Below, one piece after another: positions 42,463-50,907 of a stretch of DNA of 64,000 nucleotides (its first letter is position 1; each line of letters opens with the position of its first letter). Below the pieces are notes generated by a model, which was not told the origin of the DNA, did no database searches, and saw nothing but the letters and a program-made list of their open reading frames with translations. The position numbers and the translations under genes were made by a program. The stretch comes from Bradyrhizobium semiaridum (GTDB lineage: Bacteria > Pseudomonadota > Alphaproteobacteria > Rhizobiales > Xanthobacteraceae): contig NZ_JAGKJJ010000002.1 of assembly GCF_020329505.1 (NCBI RefSeq), forward strand, positions 124,001 to 188,000. Reading direction: 5' to 3'.

Positions 42463-44040
42463 ATGGCGATCTCCGCGAGGGCGGCGCGAGGCCTCACTCG
42501 GCGTCAGCTTCTGGTGCGCTCGGCGTCGATGGCCGCGCTGGCGGGATTGGGCTCGGTGGCAAGGCCTTATCTGAGCCGTGCCGCCGACCGGCCCGCGATA
42601 TCCGGCATTCAATCCGGCGACGTCGCCGGCGACTCCGCGGTGATCTGGGCGCGCGCCGACCGCGCCGCGCGGATGCATGTCGAGTGCTCCGCGGTCGAGA
42701 GCTTTGCCAGCATCCTGCGCACCGCATCGGCCGACGCACTGCCCGAGCGCGATTTCACCGCGAAGCTGCTGCTCGACGGCCTGCCGCCGGGCCAGGACCT
42801 GTTCTACCGTATCCGCTTCGACGACAGCGACGGCGTTGCGGGTGAAACCCGCATCGGACATTTCCGCACCGCGCCTACTGACCGGCGCTCGGTCTCGTTC
42901 GTGTGGTCGGGCGACGTCGCCGGGCAGGGTTGGGGCATCGATGTTGCGCGCGGCGGCATGCGCAGCTACCGCACCATGCTGAGCGAGCGGCCGGACTTCT
43001 TCATCCATTCCGGCGATCACATCTATGCCGATTGCACGATACCGGCGGAGCAACAGCTGCCGAACGGCGAGGTCTGGCGCAACATCGTCACCGAGGAGAA
43101 ATCCGTCGTCGCGCACAGCCTCGACCAGTTCCGCGGCAACTACCGGTACAACTGGCTCGACGAGCATTTCCGCGCCTTCCACGCCGAGGTGCCGATGTTC
43201 GCGCAGTGGGACGATCACGAGGTCGCCGACGACTGGTCGCCGGTCGGCACCGCTGACGCGACCGGCTACGATGCCGACGGCAGCTCGCGGCTGGTGGCGC
43301 GGGCGCGCCGGGCCTTCCACGAATTCATGCCGATGCGCCTGATGCCGGAGCGCGACGGCCGGGTCTACCGCAAGATCGCCTATGGACCGCTACTCGACGT
43401 CTTCATGATCGACATGCGTTCCTACCGCGATTCCAGCTGGAACAAGCAGGGCGATCCCGACGACAGCTTCATCCTCGGCCGTAGCCAGCTCGCCTGGCTG
43501 AAGCGCGAGCTGGTGGCGTCGGACGCGACCTGGAAGGTGCTCGCGGCAGACCTGCCGATCGGCCTCGTCAGCCTCGATGCGGTCGCGCTCGGCGACGGGC
43601 CGCCGGCGCGGCGCGAGCGCGAGATCGCCGATCTGCTATCCTTCATCAAGCGCGCCAGCATCCGTGACACCGTCTGGCTTACCGCCGACATGCACTACAC
43701 GGCGGCGCATCACTACGATCCGAACCGCGCGGTGTTCCAGGACTTCGAGCCGTTCTGGGAGTTCGTCTCCGGGCCGCTGCATGCCGGGACCTGGTCGCCG
43801 GGCGCGCTCGACAACACCTTCGGTCCCAGGGCGATGTACCAGAAGGGCTGCTCGGCGGAGCAGGGCGACAATCTCGCGCCATGCTTCGGCCTGCAATTCT
43901 TCGGCCGCGTCGGCATCGACGGCAGCACCGGCGTGATGACGGTGACGCTGAAGGACGTCGATAACCACGATCTCTTCGCGGTCGATATCGAGCCGCGCCC
44001 GGACGCGCGGCCGGGCCGGATCATGGCGCAGCACATCTGA
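42463..44040 (+). CDS. phoD: Tat-exported PhoD-type alkaline phosphatase/phosphodiesterase
   Basis: 525 residues. Twin-arginine signal LTRRQLLVRSASMAALAGLG, an N-terminal fibronectin-like PhoD domain (ISGIQSGDVAGDSAVIWARA), then the metallophosphatase core: VWSGDVAGQGWG, FIHSGDHIYADCTIP, FAQWDDHEVADDW, VFMIDMRSYRD and WLTADMHYTAAHHYDP with the metal ligands. It releases phosphate from organic esters in the periplasm or outside the cell. The upstream array suggests very strong PhoB control. Confidence 0.9.
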   Translation: MAISARAARGLTRRQLLVRSASMAALAGLGSVARPYLSRAADRPAISGIQSGDVAGDSAVIWARADRAARMHVECSAVESFASILRTASADALPERDFTAKLLLDGLPPGQDLFYRIRFDDSDGVAGETRIGHFRTAPTDRRSVSFVWSGDVAGQGWGIDVARGGMRSYRTMLSERPDFFIHSGDHIYADCTIPAEQQLPNGEVWRNIVTEEKSVVAHSLDQFRGNYRYNWLDEHFRAFHAEVPMFAQWDDHEVADDWSPVGTADATGYDADGSSRLVARARRAFHEFMPMRLMPERDGRVYRKIAYGPLLDVFMIDMRSYRDSSWNKQGDPDDSFILGRSQLAWLKRELVASDATWKVLAADLPIGLVSLDAVALGDGPPARREREIADLLSFIKRASIRDTVWLTADMHYTAAHHYDPNRAVFQDFEPFWEFVSGPLHAGTWSPGALDNTFGPRAMYQKGCSAEQGDNLAPCFGLQFFGRVGIDGSTGVMTVTLKDVDNHDLFAVDIEPRPDARPGRIMAQHI

Positions 44041-44212
44041 GCTCGCGCGCTTCCGGCCGGTCCGTCGCGACATCTTGATGGCGGCAGCCTTGCCTGAGGG
44101 GCCGGTTTGCGGGCAAACTGCGGCGCTGGCAGTCCTGCCAATATTCCCGACAAACGATTTGCTGGCGTGACGTCGCCGATCTTCCCGGCGCCCCACGCGT
44201 CAGGAGCTATCC

Positions 44213-45031
44213 ATGGATAATCTGCAAACCCAGGGCATCAGCCTGCCCCGCCTCGGCCTCGGCACCTTCCGCATGCAGGGCGATGCCTGCCGCGCGGCGG
44301 TCGAGAGCGCGCTCGCCCTCGGCTATCGCCACATCGACACCGCCGAGATGTACGGCAATGAGGAGCCGATCGGCGCCGGCATCGCCGCCTCCGCTATCGC
44401 GCGCAAGGACCTGCACGTGACCACCAAGGTCTGGCACGAGAACCTCGCACCGGATGCGATCCGCCGCGCGTTCGACGCCAGCCTCAAGAAGCTGCGGCTC
44501 GATCACGTCGATCTTTATCTGGTGCACTGGCCGTCGCGCGAAATGAACCTGCCCGCGATCTTCGAGACGCTGATGAAGCTGAAGGATGAAGGGCGCACCC
44601 GCGCGATCGGCGTCGCCAACTTCACCACCGCGCTGCTCAAGACCGTGGTCGAGGACATCAAGGCGCCGATCGCCTGCAACCAGATCGAATATCATGTGAT
44701 GCTGGACCAGACGCCGGTGCGCAAATATCTCGCCGCGAAGTCGATCCCGCTGGTGGCCTATTGCCCGCTGGCGCAGGGCCGTTTCGCCACCGACGAGACG
44801 CTGGCGAAGATCGGCAGCAAGCACGATGCGACCGCGGCGCAGGTCGCGCTGCGGTGGCTGCTCGACCAGGACGGCGTTGCGGCGATCCCGAAGGCTTCGC
44901 GCAGCGAGAGCCAGAAGGCCAATCTCGATGCGCTGAAAGTCAAGCTCGATGACGACGACCGCAAGGCGATCGACGCGCTGCGCAAGGACATGCGTTGCGT
45001 CAATCCGGGCTTTGCGCCGGCGTGGGATTGA
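44213..45031 (+). CDS. Aldo/keto reductase (2,5-diketo-gluconate reductase-like)
   Basis: 272 residues. The catalytic tetrad is complete: D42 and Y47 (HIDTAEMYGNE), K72 (VTTKVWHE) and H105 (YLVHWPS). NADPH-site motif IPKASRSESQKANLDAL. The length and order match DkgB-type reductases that reduce small ketones or aldehydes such as methylglyoxal. It is monocistronic with a strong terminator after it; two short palindromes upstream (44105-44118 and 44127-44140) are of unknown meaning. Confidence 0.88.
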   Translation: MDNLQTQGISLPRLGLGTFRMQGDACRAAVESALALGYRHIDTAEMYGNEEPIGAGIAASAIARKDLHVTTKVWHENLAPDAIRRAFDASLKKLRLDHVDLYLVHWPSREMNLPAIFETLMKLKDEGRTRAIGVANFTTALLKTVVEDIKAPIACNQIEYHVMLDQTPVRKYLAAKSIPLVAYCPLAQGRFATDETLAKIGSKHDATAAQVALRWLLDQDGVAAIPKASRSESQKANLDALKVKLDDDDRKAIDALRKDMRCVNPGFAPAWD

Positions 45032-45128
45032 TCGTGGAATTGTAAGATGGGCAAAGGTACGTCGGCGGCGGAGAAGTCGCTTTGCCCACCCTGCAAATCT
45101 TGATCTCGCTCAAAGACCTCGCAAAGAA

Positions 45129-45154
45129 AAAATGGCTCCGCGCGGAGCCATTTT
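45129..45154. terminator. Bidirectional terminator
   Basis: AAAATGGCTCCG (45129-45140) pairs with CGGAGCCATTTT (45143-45154). A-rich on one side and T-rich on the other, it serves both the aldo/keto reductase gene and the convergent His-rich gene. Confidence 0.85.
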
Positions 45155-45185
45155 CCATTGTGTCGATCCTCAGTCGTCTTTTTGA

Positions 45186-45416
45186 TTAGTAGCGGTGCGA
45201 CCGCTTGATGATGACGGTGCGGTCGCGATGGCCATGATGCCAGCCACGGTGCCAGCCGCGATCATAATGGCGCATCGCGCCATATGCGCCGTAGCCGCGA
45301 TCCCAATGATGATGGTGGCCGCCACGCTTGATCACGACGGTCTCGGCGCTCGCGATCGACGGAACCGCCACCGCAAGCGCGCCGATCGCCGCAAGCATCA
45401 ATCCAAATTTCCTCAT
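45186..45416 (-). CDS. Small secreted His-rich protein
   Basis: 76 residues from the ATG at 45416, preceded by a near-ideal GAGGAGG site. A signal peptide (MRKFGLMLAAIGALAVAVPS, cleaved near SAE) is followed by a mature peptide of about 50 residues rich in His, Arg, Trp, Gly and Tyr, bounded by TVVIKR and TVIIKR repeats. It could bind metal ions or polyanions outside the membrane; no family function is known to me. Confidence 0.7.
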   Translation of the reverse strand: MRKFGLMLAAIGALAVAVPSIASAETVVIKRGGHHHHWDRGYGAYGAMRHYDRGWHRGWHHGHRDRTVIIKRSHRY

Positions 45417-45647
45417 CTCATCCTCCTCAATTGATCGAGGATGAAACAGTGCAGCCGGCGAAACGTTCCTGTCGGACGTCGAGGAGTTTTCTGAACAGCT
45501 GTTCAGCAAGACTGTCGGCGACGTGCTGCGGATGCGCTGCGGACGACATCCTGCGGAGACCCCATTTCCCCGTATCGACACGGCTTGCCTAACCACCGCA
45601 CCCGACGCATCATCGCGCCATAAGAATATAACTGGGGGAGCGTTGCC

Positions 45648-46940
45648 ATGGGTGGATTCTCGGGCGGATTCTCGCGCCGTGATTTTCTGACGCTGACCGG
45701 ATCGGCCACGGTTGCCGCGATCGCGGGGCCAGCCGGCGCCGCGATGGGGCAGAACGACAAGTTCGACCTCGTGATCAAGGGCGGCGACGTGATCGATCCG
45801 AGCCAGTCGCTGCGCGGCAAGCGCGACATCGGCATCCGCTGGGGCGTGATCGAGGCCATCGAGGACGAAATCCCGGCGGCGCGCGCGACGAAAACCATCG
45901 ATGCGTCGGGCAAGCTGGTGATGCCGGGCTTGGTCGATCTGCACTGCCACGTTTATCCCTATGGCTCAGCGATCGGCATTCCTGCCGACGAGCTGGTGCA
46001 ATTCCAGGGCACCACCACCGTTGTCTCGGCGGGCGATGCCGGCGTCAACAACCTCGCGGCGCTGCGGCGCTACATCGTGGCGCAGTCGCGGGCCCGGATC
46101 TACGCCTTCGTCCACATCGCCAACAACGGCCTGTCGGCGTTCCCGGTCGCCGAGCTCTACAACATCGACAACGCCCAGGTCGAAGCCTGTGCGATGGCGC
46201 TCGCCGAGAACCAGGATTTCCTGATCGGCGTCAAGGTACGGATGTCCGAGAACGTGATCTTCAAGCATGGGCTGGAGCCGCTGAAGCGCGGCATTCAGGC
46301 CTGCGAGATGTGCGGCTGGCCGGCGCGGATGATGGTGCATATCGGCGGCGTCGAAACCAAAGAGCTGATGAGCGACATCCTCAATCTGCTGCGGCCGGGC
46401 GATATCCTGACCCACGCTTATTCCGGCGCGCCGAACATGTCGGGCGCCTTCACCAATATCGTGCAGGAGGGCCGGCTGCTGCCGGCCGCGCTCGAGGCCA
46501 AGCAGCGCGGCGTATTGTTCGATGTCGGCCATGGCGGCGGCAGCTTCGATTTCACCGTGGCTGAAATTGCGATCCCCGGCGGCTGCCCGCCGGATACCAT
46601 CTCCTCCGATATCCATGTGTTTTCCGGCAATTCGCCGGGCATGCCGTTCCTGCCCAATGTGATGAGCAAGTTCTTGGCGATGGGCTCCTCACTGGAGCAG
46701 GTGGTGGCGATGGCAACCTCGGGCCCGGCGCGGATCATCAACCGGACGCCCAAGATCGGCACGCTGCAGCGCGGTGCGCCTGGCGACGTCGCGATCATGG
46801 ACCTCGTCGAAGGCCCGGTCTCCTTCGTCGACACCCGCGACAACAAGCGCGACGGCAATCTGTTGCTGAAGCCGGTGCAGACCGTGATCAATGGCGTAGC
46901 GTTCGGCCGTCCCTATCAGTCGCCGTTCGCGGTGAGGTGA
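45648..46940 (+). CDS. Tat-exported amidohydrolase/deacetylase family metallohydrolase
   Basis: 430 residues. Twin-arginine signal FSRRDFLTLTGSATVAAIAG. Metal-dependent hydrolase motifs: VMPGLVDLHCHVYPYGSAIG, the bridging-Lys region FLIGVKVRMSENV, PARMMVHIGGVE, GDILTHAYSG, VLFDVGHGGGSFDF and the late Asp in TISSDIHVFSG. The C-terminal GAPGDVAIMDL closes the beta sandwich. The family is annotated as amidohydrolase/deacetylase; natural substrates are unclear. Export makes a role on external amides or cyclic imides plausible. Confidence 0.82.
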   Translation: MGGFSGGFSRRDFLTLTGSATVAAIAGPAGAAMGQNDKFDLVIKGGDVIDPSQSLRGKRDIGIRWGVIEAIEDEIPAARATKTIDASGKLVMPGLVDLHCHVYPYGSAIGIPADELVQFQGTTTVVSAGDAGVNNLAALRRYIVAQSRARIYAFVHIANNGLSAFPVAELYNIDNAQVEACAMALAENQDFLIGVKVRMSENVIFKHGLEPLKRGIQACEMCGWPARMMVHIGGVETKELMSDILNLLRPGDILTHAYSGAPNMSGAFTNIVQEGRLLPAALEAKQRGVLFDVGHGGGSFDFTVAEIAIPGGCPPDTISSDIHVFSGNSPGMPFLPNVMSKFLAMGSSLEQVVAMATSGPARIINRTPKIGTLQRGAPGDVAIMDLVEGPVSFVDTRDNKRDGNLLLKPVQTVINGVAFGRPYQSPFAVR

Positions 46941-46956
46941 TCTCGAGCAAGTGGAT

Positions 46957-47040
46957 GCATGGATTGCTTCGTCGTTTCGCTCCTCGCAATGACGTGAGGA
47001 GAGATCATCTCGTCATTGCGAGCGAAGCGAAGCAATCCAT
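46957..47040. repeat. Intergenic inverted repeat (GCGAGCGAAGCGAAGCAATCC family)
   Basis: The arm at 46957-46994 (ATGGATTGCTTCG ... GCAATGACG) is inverted against CGTCATTGCGAGCGAAGCGA ... at 47011-47040. It is a second copy of the element at 42263-42336, and lies between convergent genes. Confidence 0.8.
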
Positions 47041-47058
47041 CACGCCGCAAGCGAACAG

Positions 47059-48297
47059 CTAGCCGCGCTTCTCCACATTGCCGCTGCGCGCGGGCACGCC
47101 GAACTCCTTGCGGCAGACCTCGGCCAGAACGGCGACGCCCTCGCGGATCTGCTCATGCGAGGGGCTGGCGAAGCAGAGGCGGAGCCGGCTGCCCGAATGG
47201 GCCTTGCTGGTCGACCATTCCGGTCCCGGGTTGATCGAAACGCCGGCGGCGAGCGCTGCCTGATACAGCTTCATCGTGTCGACATTATCCGGCAGCTTGA
47301 CCCAGAGGAAGATGCCGCCCTTCGGCGCCTCGAACTCGGCGGCGGTGCCGAACTGCTCGTTGAGCGCCTCCATCAGCGTGTCGAGCTTGGCCCGCAGACC
47401 CTTCGTCAGCCGCGGCACGTGGGTCGCGAAATGCGGCGCGCAATATTCTGACAGCACCATCTGCTCCAGCGCGCCGGAGCCGGCGTCGGTCTTCAGTGCC
47501 AACATCCGCGACATCATCTCCCAGGGCGCGACGATGAAGCCGACCCGCAGCGCAGGCGCGATCGACTTCGAGAACGAGCCGATATGGATCACCCCGCCAT
47601 GCCGGCTCATGGCGTAGATCGCGGGCGGCCGCTCGCCGCTCCAGACCAAATCGGCATAGCAATCGTCTTCGAAGATCGGCACGCCGTATTCTTTGGAGAG
47701 CTTGAGCATCTCGGCGCGCCGGCTCTCGGGAAGGATCGAGCCGGTCGGGTTCTGCACCGTCGGGATGGTGTAGATGTATTTCGGCGTGATGCCGCGCTTC
47801 TTGTGGTCGGCGAGCGCTGAGGCCAGCGCGTCGATCCGGATGCCCTCGCCATCGAGCGGAATGCCGACGGCGTTGACGCCGAGCCGAGTCAAGCGGTTCA
47901 GCGAGCCTTGATAGGTCTCCTGCTCGATCAGCACGGTGTCGCCCTTGGTGAGCAGGGTGTGATTGACGAGGTCGAGCGCTTGCAGCGAGCCGGAGACGAT
48001 CATGATGTCGTCCGGCGTGCAGGCGATGCCGGCATCGCGCTTCAGCTTGTCGGTGAGGAACTTGCGCAGCGGCAGATAGCCCTGCGGGCCGTGGGCGAGA
48101 TTGTAGGTCGCGAGATTCCGGCCCTCGCGCTTCAGCACGCTGTTGACCGCCTCCAGCAGCCCCTCGACCGGCACCTGATCGGGATCGTTGTTGCCGCCGA
48201 CGAAGCTGTACTTGGCGAGCCCGGTCCACCGCGCGGCCGGCGCGGGCAGGCCGGCCGGGAGCAGGGGTGCAAAATCGAACTGGGCTGAAGTGGACAT
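47059..48297 (-). CDS. PLP-dependent aminotransferase (class I/II, 2-aminoadipate-type)
   Basis: 412 residues. Fold-type I features: YNLAHGPQGYLPLRKFLTDK, MIVSGSLQALDLVNHTLLTK, IYTIPTVQNPTGSILPESRR, IFEDDCYADLVW, and the PLP Lys in SFSKSIAPALRVGFIVAP. It has no GntR HTH, so it is an enzyme rather than a MocR regulator. It resembles LysN/ARO8-like aminotransferases acting on 2-aminoadipate, aromatic or branched amino acids. It follows the DUF3124 gene by 60 bases on the same strand. Confidence 0.87.
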   Translation of the reverse strand: MSTSAQFDFAPLLPAGLPAPAARWTGLAKYSFVGGNNDPDQVPVEGLLEAVNSVLKREGRNLATYNLAHGPQGYLPLRKFLTDKLKRDAGIACTPDDIMIVSGSLQALDLVNHTLLTKGDTVLIEQETYQGSLNRLTRLGVNAVGIPLDGEGIRIDALASALADHKKRGITPKYIYTIPTVQNPTGSILPESRRAEMLKLSKEYGVPIFEDDCYADLVWSGERPPAIYAMSRHGGVIHIGSFSKSIAPALRVGFIVAPWEMMSRMLALKTDAGSGALEQMVLSEYCAPHFATHVPRLTKGLRAKLDTLMEALNEQFGTAAEFEAPKGGIFLWVKLPDNVDTMKLYQAALAAGVSINPGPEWSTSKAHSGSRLRLCFASPSHEQIREGVAVLAEVCRKEFGVPARSGNVEKRG

Positions 48298-48357
48298 GGC
48301 TGTTTCGCTCCCGTGTTGTTTTCATTGAGAAGGCCGTATCGTGGCCTCCCCTGAAAG

Positions 48358-48900
48358 TCAGTTCTTGCCAACCAGCCTGATCGGCCGGCCCTGGGTGATG
48401 AAGGCATAGTGTCCGGCACCGACGCTGCCGACCATCAGGGCCTCGACCACTGGTTCCGCGATGTCTGCGGCGGCCGCCCAATCGACCACGAAATTGGCGC
48501 CGGTGCCGCCCCGGACATCCGACGTGGCGATCGAGACCTCGACGGTCGCGAACGGTTTTAGCGCGATCGGGGATTTGAGGTAGCTCTCCACCATCTTGCC
48601 TGATGTGTCGAAATAGGCGATCCGCTTCAGGACCAGCGGCTTGGTCTCGGAGGCGTTGTGCACGCTCAGCGTCACCGAGAAATCGGCCCTGAACTTGCCC
48701 TGGCTCATCGACACGCTGGAATAAACCGGCACGTAGAACGCGCCTGTTGTGGCGAGATTTTCCGTGGGCACCGCGGTCAGCGAGCCCGCAAAATTTTGCT
48801 CAATACTTCCGGCGGCTTGCGCTAAAGCCGGGTCCATGCGCACGGTAAGCAGACAAGCGAGAATCGCCAGAAAAAAGCCGCCTGCGCGGATGTGACACAT
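48358..48900 (-). CDS. DUF3124 exported protein
   Basis: 180 residues from the ATG at 48900. Signal peptide GGFFLAILACLLTVRMDPAL ending near AQA. The conserved part (YVPVYSSVSMSQGKFRADFS, LSVHNASETKPLVLKRIAYF, FVVDWAAA) matches the DUF3124 family, a beta-sandwich-like periplasmic protein of unknown function. It is divergent from the Kef-type antiporter gene, with 58 bases between the starts. Confidence 0.75.
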   Translation of the reverse strand: MCHIRAGGFFLAILACLLTVRMDPALAQAAGSIEQNFAGSLTAVPTENLATTGAFYVPVYSSVSMSQGKFRADFSVTLSVHNASETKPLVLKRIAYFDTSGKMVESYLKSPIALKPFATVEVSIATSDVRGGTGANFVVDWAAAADIAEPVVEALMVGSVGAGHYAFITQGRPIRLVGKN

Positions 48901-48958
48901 TGCTTGATTGATCCTCACGCCCGGCCCTCTAGGTTGCGGCAACAGGAAGACTTGGGGC

Positions 48959-50692
48959 ATGCACGAACTTATTCGCGATATCACGCTATCCATCCTGTTC
49001 GCCTGGGGCGTCGGGCTGCTCGCCCATTTCTCCCGGCAGCCGCTGATCCTGGCCTACCTTATCGCCGGCTTTTTCATTGGTCCATTCGGCATGGGCTGGG
49101 TCAAGTCCCAGGAGTCGATCAGCGTCATCTCCGAGCTCGGCCTGATCTTCATGCTGTTCATGATCGGGCTCGAGATCGACCTGAAGAAGATCGTCCGTGC
49201 CGGCAAGGTGATCCTGTTCGCAGGCGCCGGCCAGCTCCTGGGCGGCTGCCTGATCGGGGCGCTGTTCTTTGCCGGCATCGGGCTTGCGCTCGGCGGCGGC
49301 AAGTTCGATGCGATTTATCTCAGCGTCGCCTGCGCGCTGTCCTCGACCGTCATCATCGTCAAGGTGCTGTACGAGAAGCGCGAGCTGGACACGCTGCCGG
49401 GCCGCATCACGCTCGGCATCCTGGTGCTGCAGGACATCTTCGCCATCCTGTTTCTGGCAGTGCAGCCGAGCCTCGACAATCTGCAGATCGGCGTCGTGCT
49501 GCTGTCGATCGCGCGCGTCGCGGTGCTGGTCCTGACCGCCCTGGTGCTGAGCCGCTACGTGCTGCCAAAACTGTTCCATCAGATCGCGCGGCGGCCCGAG
49601 CTCGTGCTGCTCGGTGCGCTCGCCTGGTGTTTCCTGATCGGCGAGATCGCAGAACGGCTGCATCTGTCGCGCGAGATGGGCTCGCTGGTCGCCGGCGTCT
49701 CGCTGTCGACCTTCCCCTACGCGCTCGACGTCACCGCGAAGGTGACGACGCTGCGGGATTTCTTCATCACCTTGTTCTTCGTCGCGCTCGGCATGACGAT
49801 ACCGATTCCGGGCCTGTCGGTGATCAACCTCGCGCTGATCATCGCGGCGTTCACGGTGGTGAGCCGGCTGCTGACGACGTTCACGCCGCTCTATCTGATG
49901 AAGCAGGGCCTCCGCGCGAGCCTGCTGCCGGCGATCAACCTCGCGCAGATCTCCGAGTTTTCGCTGGTGGTGATCCAGACCGGAACGGCCGCCAATCACA
50001 TCGCCACCGAGACCGCGAGCGCTGCCTCGTTCGCCTTCGTGGTGCTGGCGGTGCTTTCGACCTTCGCGATGGGGCGCAGCGACCAGATCGTGCGCGGCCT
50101 GATCGGCCCCTTGAAGCGGATCGGCCTGCGCGACCTCGACCACGGTCAGGACGGCGCCAAGGGCGAGGGGCACGAGGGCGGCCATGGCGAGATCAGGCGC
50201 ATCGTCATCCTCGGCTTCTTCCGCGCGGCGAGCGCGCTGCTCAGCCAGATCGAGCGGCAGAACCAGTCGCTGCTCGAGCAGATCAGCGTGATCGACTTCA
50301 ATCCGCTGGTGTTCCGCACGCTGAGCGACCGCGGCCTTCATGTGATCTATGGCGACATCAGCAATGTCGACACGCTGGTCCATGCCGGCATCGGCAAGGC
50401 CGAGATCATCATCTTGAGCGTGCCGGATTTCCTCCTGGTCGGCGCCGACAACGAGAAGCTGGTGCGCCACGTCCGCGCGCTCAACCCGACCGCGAAGATC
50501 GTCGCCACCGCTGACCTGTTGGCTGACGTCAACGACCTCTACGCCGCCGGCGCCGACTACGTCACGGTGACCCGGATCAGCGACGCCGCCGAGCTCTACA
50601 CCGTGATCGAAGCCGCCGACGCCGGCCTGCTCGACGACAAGCGGGCCGAGATGGACGCAAGGCTCAGCGACCGCCGCGAGGTGCTGCCGTAA
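48959..50692 (+). CDS. Monovalent cation:proton antiporter (CPA2/KefB family) with TrkA-N domain
   Basis: About 577 residues from the ATG at 48959. Roughly the first 400 residues form the Na+/H+ exchanger domain (LAYLIAGFFIGPFGMGW, LGLIFMLFMIGLEIDLKKIV, ALSSTVIIVKVL, GILVLQDIFAILFLAVQPSL). The C-terminal TrkA-N domain binds nucleotide (RRIVILGFFRAASALLSQIE, with an atypical glycine pattern, and VIYGDISNVDTLVHAGIGKA). It exports K+ or Na+ for protons. No KefF-type ancillary gene is adjacent. Confidence 0.88.
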   Translation: MHELIRDITLSILFAWGVGLLAHFSRQPLILAYLIAGFFIGPFGMGWVKSQESISVISELGLIFMLFMIGLEIDLKKIVRAGKVILFAGAGQLLGGCLIGALFFAGIGLALGGGKFDAIYLSVACALSSTVIIVKVLYEKRELDTLPGRITLGILVLQDIFAILFLAVQPSLDNLQIGVVLLSIARVAVLVLTALVLSRYVLPKLFHQIARRPELVLLGALAWCFLIGEIAERLHLSREMGSLVAGVSLSTFPYALDVTAKVTTLRDFFITLFFVALGMTIPIPGLSVINLALIIAAFTVVSRLLTTFTPLYLMKQGLRASLLPAINLAQISEFSLVVIQTGTAANHIATETASAASFAFVVLAVLSTFAMGRSDQIVRGLIGPLKRIGLRDLDHGQDGAKGEGHEGGHGEIRRIVILGFFRAASALLSQIERQNQSLLEQISVIDFNPLVFRTLSDRGLHVIYGDISNVDTLVHAGIGKAEIIILSVPDFLLVGADNEKLVRHVRALNPTAKIVATADLLADVNDLYAAGADYVTVTRISDAAELYTVIEAADAGLLDDKRAEMDARLSDRREVLP

Positions 50693-50705
50693 AGGCACCA
50701 GCCTT

Positions 50706-50788
50706 GTAGCCCGGATGCAGCGAAGCGAAATCCCGGGGGTCGTGCCCGCGGAAAAATCCCGGATTGCGCTTCGCTTCATCCGGGCTAC
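50706..50788. repeat. Intergenic palindrome (GTAGCCCGGATG family)
   Basis: GTAGCCCGGATGCAGCGAAG (from 50706) is inverted against CTTCGCTTCATCCGGGCTAC (ending 50788). It is a typical rhizobial repeat unit between the antiporter gene and ribB. Confidence 0.8.
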
Positions 50789-50907
50789 GAAGCGGTGTCT
50801 ACCCCTCTGGCATACCTGCCCGATGCATGGCGGGTTGCATAATGATACTGGCGCGGGCTTCGGAACCCGGCTAATCCACTGGTTGCAATCAGCGAGATAT
50901 CAGGACA

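Noticed and set aside
44105..44140. Two short palindromes (GTTTGC-gg-GCAAAC and TGGCA-gtcc-TGCCA) before the aldo/keto reductase
   Set aside because: Arms of five to six bases are expected by chance in GC-rich DNA and no regulator is adjacent.
50789..50907. FMN riboswitch upstream of ribB
   Set aside because: The conserved AGGGnAGGGTG/CCGGCGGT elements are absent; only a palindromic repeat and unremarkable sequence are found.
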